A DNA stretch of 7,062 bases from Bacteroidota bacterium (GTDB taxonomy: Bacteria > Bacteroidota > Bacteroidia > Bacteroidales > Lentimicrobiaceae). Position 1 is the first letter of the stretch, and every line of letters starts with the position of its first letter. Under the pieces are notes generated by a model that did not search any database, was not told the DNA's origin, and saw only the letters and a list, made by a program, of their open reading frames with translations. Position numbers and translations under genes: made by a program. The DNA lies in the NCBI GenBank assembly GCA_023428585.1, contig JAEYXG010000375.1, positions 1-7,062 of the forward strand, read 5' to 3'. This document shows positions 1 to 5,077 of the stretch, piece by piece.

Positions 1-386
1 ATATTGAGTGATGAAAAGAGCACCTGCTTTCCCCTCATCATTGTAATTTCATTGGATGAGGGAGGGGCTACTTTAACAATTACATCTGTATTGTATACAA
101 CATTTGATTCATAAGCAATCTCTGCACCCAAATCACTGTATTGATGATTGAGAAAGTGAGATGCCACGCCAGCGTTATTTTCAACAATTACACGGTGCCC
201 AGATTTTATCAATTGTCCAACAGCTTCGGGAGATAACGACACCCTATTCTCAAGGTGAATAGTTTCCTTTGGAACCCCAATAGAAAGTTGGCATGCCTTA
301 TTAGGTATTTCCAACCTTTCTTCACTTGGCATCAATTGCGTGGTTGAAGAAGGATACAATTTAAAATCCTTACTTTGATCTTCCAT
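1..386 (-). CDS. ald: Alanine dehydrogenase, N-terminal part (runs off left edge)
   Basis: This is the first 128 codons of a gene that continues beyond the left edge. The product resembles alanine dehydrogenase of the AlaDH/PNT family, which reversibly deaminates L-alanine to pyruvate with NAD in the cytoplasm. After about 34 leader residues comes the family opening IGVPKE (36-41), then ENRVSLSP (46-53) and the segment VIVKVAPP (102-109). R48 and K105 sit where the family has its pyruvate-binding Arg and Lys. The lead before IGVPKE is longer than in Bacillus-type enzymes, which begin almost directly at this motif; from memory the longer form is usual in Bacteroidota. The ATG at 386 is the chosen start because the leader reads on without a break and a good TAnnTTTG promoter lies just upstream. 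The NAD-binding domain is outside the window, so a transhydrogenase alpha subunit is not strictly excluded. Confidence 0.85.
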   Translation of the reverse strand, partial: MEDQSKDFKLYPSSTTQLMPSEERLEIPNKACQLSIGVPKETIHLENRVSLSPEAVGQLIKSGHRVIVENNAGVASHFLNHQYSDLGAEIAYESNVVYNTDVIVKVAPPSSNEITMMRGKQVLFSSLN

Positions 387-408
387 GAACTTAATAGTTA
401 TCCTTTTG

Positions 409-440
409 CAAAACTAAATAAAAAAGCCTGTATCCTCAAC
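409..440 (-). promoter_or_regulatory. Predicted Bacteroidota-type promoter of ald
   Basis: On the minus strand a perfect TAnnTTTG -7 element (TAGTTTTG, 416-409) is preceded after 20 bases by GTTG (440-437), a partial match to the -33 TTTG element. Transcription would begin near 404 and give a leader of about 18 bases before the ald ATG at 386. The site lies wholly in the tsaE-ald gap, so ald can probably be expressed apart from porX-tsaE. The call rests on pattern and spacing only. Confidence 0.5.
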
Positions 441-462
441 TTCAAGTCTACAATTTGAAAGC

Positions 463-903
463 TTAATTATTCTTTTCCAGGCTAATATCAAATGTACGTA
501 TACTTGTCAGCTCGTCAACTTCAATTTTAATCATGACGAATGAGGCAGGCAGCAAGTCTGCAGCTAATTCAGGCCATTCAATAAGACAAACGGAATCACC
601 AAAAATGTATTCCTCATACCCAATATCCATCAGCTCAATGGGCGACTTGATACGGTATAAGTCAAAATGGTAAACACTTTTGCCGGTAGCTGTCCTATAT
701 TCATTAACTATTGAAAATGTGGGACTGTTTACCACATCGATTACATCTAGCAAACTGCATATCTCTTTTATTATGGTAGTTTTGCCTGCTCCCATTTTAC
801 CAAAGAAAAGGAATAGCTTCTCTTCAGGGTATAGCTCAACTATCTGCTTTGCGACAGATGGAAGCTCATTTATATTGTGGCAGTTGATTATGGTATTGGC
901 CAT
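463..903 (-). CDS. tsaE: TsaE, tRNA t6A biosynthesis ATPase
   Basis: TsaE is a small cytoplasmic ATPase that works with TsaB and TsaD to make N6-threonylcarbamoyladenosine at position 37 of tRNAs reading ANN codons. The 146-residue product has the usual family length. A P-loop GKMGAGKTT spans 35-43, with K41 and T42 as nucleotide ligands. It is followed by SPTF (60-63), HFDLYR (79-84, with the conserved Asp at 81), the DIGYEEY segment (93-99) and IEWPE (108-112, with E109-W110). These are the signature blocks of the family in the right order. The P-loop has Lys-Met where Escherichia coli has Asp-Leu, which should not harm nucleotide binding. The ATG at 903 is only 4 bases past the porX stop, and an AAGG (914-911) in the last porX codons is placed 7 bases upstream as a ribosome site, so translation is probably coupled to porX. 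Confidence 0.95.
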   Translation of the reverse strand: MANTIINCHNINELPSVAKQIVELYPEEKLFLFFGKMGAGKTTIIKEICSLLDVIDVVNSPTFSIVNEYRTATGKSVYHFDLYRIKSPIELMDIGYEEYIFGDSVCLIEWPELAADLLPASFVMIKIEVDELTSIRTFDISLEKNN

Positions 904-907
904 ATTC

Positions 908-2467
908 TTACCTTGATTTCAGTGTAATAAATGGGACAATCATCTCCTCCATAGAAATTCCTCCGTGTTGGAAAGTGTTCTTATAGTAATTTACGTAATA
1001 ATTATAGTTGTTTGGATAGGCAAAGAAGTCAGCATTTCGGCAAAAAACAAAGTTTGAGCTGACATTAGTGCGCGGTAAAAAAATATCAGCAGGATTTTTG
1101 ACTTCAAAAACTTCCTTTTTATTGTAACTCAGGCTTCGTCCTGTTTTGTACCTTAAATTGGTATTTGTGGCTTTATCACCAATTATTTTTACAGGCGATT
1201 CCACATGCATGGAACCATGATCAGTGGTTATCACAACAGGTATCTTCTTATCGGCTAAAAACCTTATGATATCCAATAAAGGAGAGTGCTCGAACCATGA
1301 TACGGTAATAGATCTGTATGCAGCCTCATCATCGGCCAATTCACGTATCACTTCCATCTCCGTACGGGCGTGTGAAAGCATATCAACGAAATTATAAACT
1401 ATCACATTGAATTTGTTGCTGGTCAGGTTAGGCAAGATATCAAGCAGCTTACGCCCTGCAGTAAGATTAAGTATCTTATGGTATGAATATTTCATATCCT
1501 TACCAAAACGCTTTAACTGTTCACCCAATAACTCTCCTTCAAATTGGTTCTTGGTACCTTCCTCATCTTCATTAATCCAATATTTGGGGTATTTCTTCTC
1601 AATTTCAGTAGGAAGAAGGCCTGAAAACAATGCATTACGGGCATATTGGGTTGTAGTTGGCAATATTGAGTAATATACATCATCATTTTCAACCCTATAA
1701 TATTCTTCAATTATTGGTTGCAATACCTTCCATTGATCGTACCTGAGATTATCAATCAGTATCAGAAATAAACCGGGGTTCTCTTCTACCAAAGGAAAGA
1801 GTCTATCACGAAAAAGTGTGTGCGACATCACTGGCCTTTGATCAATGCGAGCATTTATCCAATCAATGTAATTACTTTCAACAAATCTGCTGAACATTTG
1901 GCCTGCTTCAGTTCTTTGCATTTTAAGCACATCAATTATGCTGCTGTCCTTTGATTTTTCAAGCTCAATATCCCAAAACACAAGCTTCCTGTATATTTCA
2001 ACCCATTCATTATGATTCAGTCGGTTACTGATCTCCATTCCAATATTCCTGAATTGCTGCTGATAAATATGAGTAGTTTTCTCACTTATAAGCTTCTTAT
2101 TTTCAAGATTTTTCTTTATGCTGAGCAATATCTGATTAGGATTCACAGGCTTGATCAGGTAATCAGAAATATTTGAACCTATAGCATCCTCCATGATAGT
2201 CTCTTCTTCACTCTTGGTTATCATTACAACAGGAAGATTTGGAAAAGCGCTCTTTATTTGCATGAGAGTTTCAACTCCCGACAATCCCGGCATCTGTTCA
2301 TCAAGAAATACAATATCAAAGTCAAATGGTTGTGACTTTATAATTTCAATTGCTTCAACACCGTTATTGGTAGTAATAACATTATAACCTTTATCCTTAA
2401 GAAACATGATATGAGGTTTCAAAAGGTCAATCTCATCATCAGCCCATAATATTGATATATTTTCCAT
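908..2467 (-). CDS. porX: PorX-type response regulator with PglZ/alkaline-phosphatase-fold effector
   Basis: The 519-residue protein starts with a receiver domain (about 1-120): acidic pair D10-D11, phosphoacceptor D56 in FLDEQMPG, T84 and K106 in LIKPVNP. A helical linker (about 125-205) leads to a PglZ-like domain of the alkaline phosphatase superfamily (about 210-515). All expected metal and nucleophile positions are visible: D239 (LIDNLRYD), the PTTTQYARN block with T271-T273, D362 and H366 (NFVDMLSH), D416-H417 (TTDHGSMH) and H501 (FQHGG). This architecture matches PorX, which with the sensor PorY and an ECF sigma factor controls type IX secretion in Porphyromonas gingivalis and whose effector domain is reported to bind zinc and cleave oligonucleotides. 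It has no DNA-binding helix-turn-helix that I can see. The ATG at 2467 precedes the receiver directly and has no Shine-Dalgarno sequence. Function here is inferred by family; a close paralogue with a different input cannot be excluded. Confidence 0.93.
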   Translation of the reverse strand: MENISILWADDEIDLLKPHIMFLKDKGYNVITTNNGVEAIEIIKSQPFDFDIVFLDEQMPGLSGVETLMQIKSAFPNLPVVMITKSEEETIMEDAIGSNISDYLIKPVNPNQILLSIKKNLENKKLISEKTTHIYQQQFRNIGMEISNRLNHNEWVEIYRKLVFWDIELEKSKDSSIIDVLKMQRTEAGQMFSRFVESNYIDWINARIDQRPVMSHTLFRDRLFPLVEENPGLFLILIDNLRYDQWKVLQPIIEEYYRVENDDVYYSILPTTTQYARNALFSGLLPTEIEKKYPKYWINEDEEGTKNQFEGELLGEQLKRFGKDMKYSYHKILNLTAGRKLLDILPNLTSNKFNVIVYNFVDMLSHARTEMEVIRELADDEAAYRSITVSWFEHSPLLDIIRFLADKKIPVVITTDHGSMHVESPVKIIGDKATNTNLRYKTGRSLSYNKKEVFEVKNPADIFLPRTNVSSNFVFCRNADFFAYPNNYNYYVNYYKNTFQHGGISMEEMIVPFITLKSR

Positions 2468-2503
2468 AAATTGCAGATAAGTAAATTAGATATTCAATTG
2501 TTG

Positions 2504-2511
2504 TACTTTTG
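2504..2511 (+). promoter_or_regulatory. Candidate -7 element for the HD-lpxD-lpxC/fabZ-lpxA direction
   Basis: TACTTTTG matches the TAnnTTTG consensus exactly and lies about 100 bases before the GTG start of the HD gene. No TTG is found at the 19-23 base spacing upstream where the -33 element should be, so support is only partial. A real start here would give a leader of about 95 bases. Confidence 0.28.
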
Positions 2512-2513
2512 TC

Positions 2514-2553
2514 ACTTTTATAGTCATCACCATAATGATAATAACTTTTATAG
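2514..2553. repeat. Direct repeat ACTTTTATAG, two copies 30 bp apart
   Basis: ACTTTTATAG occurs at 2514-2523 and again at 2544-2553, a start-to-start distance of exactly 30 bases, close to three helical turns. Both copies would therefore face the same side of the helix. The position between divergent genes suits a pair of protein-binding sites, but the AT-rich context raises the chance of coincidence and no regulator is identified. Confidence 0.45.
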
Positions 2554-2597
2554 AGTTTTAGTATACAACCTTCAAATAATAAGCAATTTTTAACATA

Positions 2598-2631
2598 CAA
2601 AGATAGGCTTCGTGAACCAATTTTACCCAAA
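2598..2631 (-). promoter_or_regulatory. Candidate promoter for porX-tsaE
   Basis: On the minus strand TATCTTTG (2605-2598) fits TAnnTTTG exactly and TTTG (2631-2628) lies 22 bases upstream, slightly longer than the usual spacing. Transcription would begin near 2593 and leave a leader of about 125 bases before the porX ATG. The -33 element would sit inside the first codons of the HD gene, which is unusual but possible. Confidence 0.35.
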
Positions 2632-3868
2632 TCACCGAAAAATTGTAAATGACCCGGTCTATGGATTCGTGACTATACCAGGTGATTTCCTTTTCTCATT
2701 AATAGAACACCCACTATTTCAAAGGCTTAGAAGGATTAGACAGTTAGGTTTGACATCGTTTGTATACCCAGGGGCATTACATACTCGGTTTCACCATGCA
2801 TTGGGTGCCATGCATTTAATGATGGAAGCAATTGAAACTCTCAGAATGAAAGGATCAATTATCACTGAGAAAGAAGCCGAAGCTACACTTGCTGCTATAT
2901 TGCTTCATGATATAGGCCATGGCCCTTATTCTCACTCACTTGAGCATAGCATCGTTACAGGAATGAGTCATGAGGAACTCTCTTCCTTACTGATGCAGAG
3001 GCTTAACCAAGATTTTAAGGGGCGGCTTGAGCTAGCTATCACAATTTTTTGCAACAAATATCATAAAAGATTTCTTCACCAGCTTGTATCAAGCCAACTT
3101 GATATGGATCGACTTGATTATCTGAAAAGAGACAGCTTCTATACAGGAGTATCTGAGGGTGTAATCAATACAGATCGACTAATTAAAATGCTTGTTGTTA
3201 AAAATGATGAGTTAATGGTAGAGGCTAAAGGAATTTACTCAATTGAAAAGTTCATTGTTGCCCGACGATTGATGTATTGGCAGGTATACTATCATAAAAC
3301 AGTGGTTGGAGCTGAAAGCATGATGATTAACCTACTTAGGAGAGCAAAACACCTGGTTTCAAAGGGTGAAGAAATATTCGCCTCTCCAGCTTTTAAATTA
3401 TTTCTAGGAAACAGTTTTTCGCAGGAAGATTTCATTAGAAACCCCATGTTGATTGAACAATTTGCCCTACTTGATGATTATGATGTATTCAACAGTATTA
3501 AAGTATGGGTAAATCATCCAGATATAATATTATCATTTTTAGCAGCTGGATTGGTCAACAGGAGATTAATGAGAACTGAATTGAGCAATTCTCCATTTTC
3601 AAATGATGATATCAATTCAATCAAGGAGAAGATTCAAAACAAGTTTATGATTACTGACGAAAATGACACACTGTATTTGTTCAGTCAGGGAGAAATCACC
3701 AACAATGCTTACATTCCTGAGCATGATAAAATAAATATATTGAACAAGGATGGATCAGTGGTTGATATAACCGATTCTTCAGATCAACTGAATATTTCAA
3801 TTCTGACAAAATCAGTAACCAAGCACTTTTTAAGCTATCCGAAAGAGATAAACCGGCAAAAAGAATGA
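2612..3868 (+). CDS. HD-domain phosphohydrolase (dNTPase-like/SAMHD1-related family)
   Basis: The 418-residue protein opens with KIVNDPVYGFV (10-20), typical of the HD phosphohydrolases found next to lipid A genes in Bacteroidota. The metal-binding set is complete: H62 in RFHHALG, H99-D100 in LLHDIGHGPYSH, and D164 in SSQLDMDRLDYLKRD, with H103 and H108 as likely helpers. The motif layout resembles SAMHD1 and bacterial dGTPase-like enzymes, so hydrolysis of a nucleotide phosphate is likely but the substrate is unknown. No membrane segment or signal peptide is seen, so it should be cytoplasmic. The start is a GTG: a stop (2591-2593) lies in frame just upstream, and the next Met falls inside the HD core at residue 67, after the conserved opening. 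AGATAGG (2601-2607) is a weak possible ribosome site. The gene precedes lpxD by 142 bases on the same strand. Confidence 0.9.
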   Translation: MNQFYPNHRKIVNDPVYGFVTIPGDFLFSLIEHPLFQRLRRIRQLGLTSFVYPGALHTRFHHALGAMHLMMEAIETLRMKGSIITEKEAEATLAAILLHDIGHGPYSHSLEHSIVTGMSHEELSSLLMQRLNQDFKGRLELAITIFCNKYHKRFLHQLVSSQLDMDRLDYLKRDSFYTGVSEGVINTDRLIKMLVVKNDELMVEAKGIYSIEKFIVARRLMYWQVYYHKTVVGAESMMINLLRRAKHLVSKGEEIFASPAFKLFLGNSFSQEDFIRNPMLIEQFALLDDYDVFNSIKVWVNHPDIILSFLAAGLVNRRLMRTELSNSPFSNDDINSIKEKIQNKFMITDENDTLYLFSQGEITNNAYIPEHDKINILNKDGSVVDITDSSDQLNISILTKSVTKHFLSYPKEINRQKE

Positions 3869-3949
3869 GTAATTGAATAAATAACCGGATATTGCGTTAA
3901 TTTAGGTAAATTGCACCCAATTTTATCATGTTTGAATTCGCCTTGAATT

Positions 3950-3969
3950 TTCTTCTTCCATAAGAAGAA
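3950..3969. promoter_or_regulatory. Perfect 8-bp inverted repeat upstream of lpxD
   Basis: TTCTTCTT (3950-3957) and AAGAAGAA (3962-3969) can pair fully around a 4-base CCAT loop; one more T-G wobble can be added. No run of T follows on the plus strand, so it is a poor intrinsic terminator for the HD gene. It may be an operator, a leader hairpin or an RNA 3-prime stabiliser. Confidence 0.5.
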
Positions 3970-3977
3970 GTATCTGA

Positions 3978-3995
3978 TTTATAATATTTTATAAA
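3978..3995. promoter_or_regulatory. Second inverted repeat (7 bp, AT-only) in the lpxD leader
   Basis: TTTATAA (3978-3984) and TTATAAA (3989-3995) form a perfect inverted repeat around TATT and end 15 bases before the lpxD ATG. As RNA it would be weak; as DNA it resembles an operator or an easily melted promoter region. A lone AT-rich palindrome is weak evidence, but it lies directly after the stronger repeat at 3950-3969. The only near match to TAnnTTTG in this spacer is CATGTTTG (3927-3934), with one mismatch and no proper -33 element. Confidence 0.35.
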
Positions 3996-4010
3996 AACCT
4001 AAGTTATTAG

Positions 4011-5039
4011 ATGAAATTTACTGCATTAGCAATTGCAACAATGATAGATGGCAGAGTTGATGGAAACCCTGCTGTTGAAGTCAATAAACTGTCGAAAATA
4101 GAACAGGGTCAACCCGGCACTATTTCATTTCTAGGAAATCCAAAGTATACGCACTACATCTATGAAACCAATGCATCAGTTGTTATTGTTAGCAATGAAT
4201 TTGTTCCTGAAAAAGAGCTAAGCTGCACTTTAATAAGAGTTGATAATCCATACGAAGCTTTCGCTAAGATGCTTCAGGCTTATAATATGATGATTCAGGA
4301 TAAGAAGGGAGTCTCAAAGTTGGCAGCTATTTCCGGAAGTGCAACTTATGGATCAAATTGCTATATCGGTGAATTTGCAAGTATTGGAGAGAATGTTGTT
4401 ATAGGCAACAACGTAAGAATATATCCTGGTTGCTATATAGGTGATAATGTTTCCATTGGAGAGAACACAACCATATATGCAGGTGTTAAAGTATACATTG
4501 GAAGTTCCATAGGATCAAACTGCACATTGCATGCAGGTGTTGTAATAGGTGCAGATGGATTTGGCTTCTTTCCTCAAAGTGATAACCAGTATCAGAAAGT
4601 TGCCCAAACCGGAAATGTTGTAATTGAAGACAATGTAGAAATAGGAGCCAACACTACCATTGATAGGGCAACACTTGGTTCAACCACTATTGGCAAAGGA
4701 GTGAAGCTTGACAACCTGATACAGGTAGCTCACAATGTTGAGATAGGTGAAAACACAGTAATTGCATCACAATCAGGTATTGCCGGTTCAACCAGGATTG
4801 GCAAGAACTGCATGATTGGTGGTCAGGTAGGAATTACCGGGCATCTCAATATTGGTGATGACGTGAAAATTGCTGCACAGTCAGGCATATCAACCAATGT
4901 TGCTGACGGCTCTATTATAATGGGCAGCCCGGCTTATGATATTTCGAATTACAGGAAATCGTATGTTCATTTCCGTAACTTGAATAAAATTGTTGATAGG
5001 ATTAATATGCTTGAGAAAGAACTTAAAACCAAACAATAA
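4011..5039 (+). CDS. lpxD: LpxD, UDP-3-O-acylglucosamine N-acyltransferase
   Basis: LpxD transfers a (3R)-hydroxyacyl chain from acyl carrier protein to the 2-amino group of UDP-3-O-acyl-glucosamine, the third step of lipid A synthesis, in the cytoplasm. The 342 residues match the family length. The N-terminal uridine-binding domain (1-100) contains ISFLGNPKY, with F40 and Y46 where characterised enzymes stack on uracil. From about 105 to 310 runs a left-handed beta-helix of hexapeptide repeats (IGENVV, IGNNVR, IGDNVS and others), including GADGFGFF (180-187). H241 in VAHNVEIG aligns with the catalytic His and H278 in TGHLNIG with the second conserved His. A C-terminal helix (about 318-342, charged and Leu/Ile-rich) closes the trimer. 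The ATG at 4011 opens directly onto the family start and has no Shine-Dalgarno sequence. The lpxC-fabZ gene follows after 38 bases. Confidence 0.96.
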   Translation: MKFTALAIATMIDGRVDGNPAVEVNKLSKIEQGQPGTISFLGNPKYTHYIYETNASVVIVSNEFVPEKELSCTLIRVDNPYEAFAKMLQAYNMMIQDKKGVSKLAAISGSATYGSNCYIGEFASIGENVVIGNNVRIYPGCYIGDNVSIGENTTIYAGVKVYIGSSIGSNCTLHAGVVIGADGFGFFPQSDNQYQKVAQTGNVVIEDNVEIGANTTIDRATLGSTTIGKGVKLDNLIQVAHNVEIGENTVIASQSGIAGSTRIGKNCMIGGQVGITGHLNIGDDVKIAAQSGISTNVADGSIIMGSPAYDISNYRKSYVHFRNLNKIVDRINMLEKELKTKQ

Positions 5040-5061
5040 TAAAGCTATTATAAAAATACAC

Positions 5062-5069
5062 TAATTTTG
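5062..5069 (+). promoter_or_regulatory. TAnnTTTG core just before lpxC-fabZ
   Basis: TAATTTTG (5062-5069) matches the -7 consensus and ends 8 bases before the ATG at 5078. Initiation from it would produce an almost leaderless mRNA. No TTG lies at the right distance upstream, because that position falls at the end of lpxD in an A-rich stretch, so it may be a chance match in AT-rich DNA. Confidence 0.22.
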
Positions 5070-5077
5070 CCGACCAT

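Larger units (their letters stand above)
2468..2611. promoter_or_regulatory. Divergent AT-rich spacer between porX and the HD gene
   Basis: This 144-base spacer must hold the promoters for both directions unless they lie inside the genes. It contains a TAnnTTTG core pointing right (2504-2511), one pointing left at its right end (2605-2598), and two copies of a 10-base direct repeat (2514-2523 and 2544-2553). I see no coding sequence in it; the minus-strand open frame across it runs on from inside porX in another frame and has no recognisable protein features. Confidence 0.6.

Noticed and set aside
421..469. Possible tsaE terminator (AAGCTTTCAA pairing with TTGAAG, followed later by CTTTTTT on the minus strand)
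   Set aside because: The stem is only 4-6 weak pairs with a 9-base loop, and the T run is about 20 bases further on and overlaps the ald promoter, so it is not a credible intrinsic terminator.
2439..2630. 63-residue minus-strand open frame across the divergent spacer
   Set aside because: It overlaps the start of porX and of the HD gene, and its product has no recognisable motif; it looks like a chance frame in AT-rich DNA.
3869..4010. Small gene or structured RNA between the HD gene and lpxD
   Set aside because: No open frame of useful size with a start is seen and no known riboswitch features are recognised; only the inverted repeats stand out.
4330..4930. Internal near-repeats in lpxD at DNA level (recurring ATTGG/ATAGG with GA-rich segments)
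   Set aside because: They are explained by the hexapeptide repeats of the beta-helix in the protein and are not a DNA repeat array.
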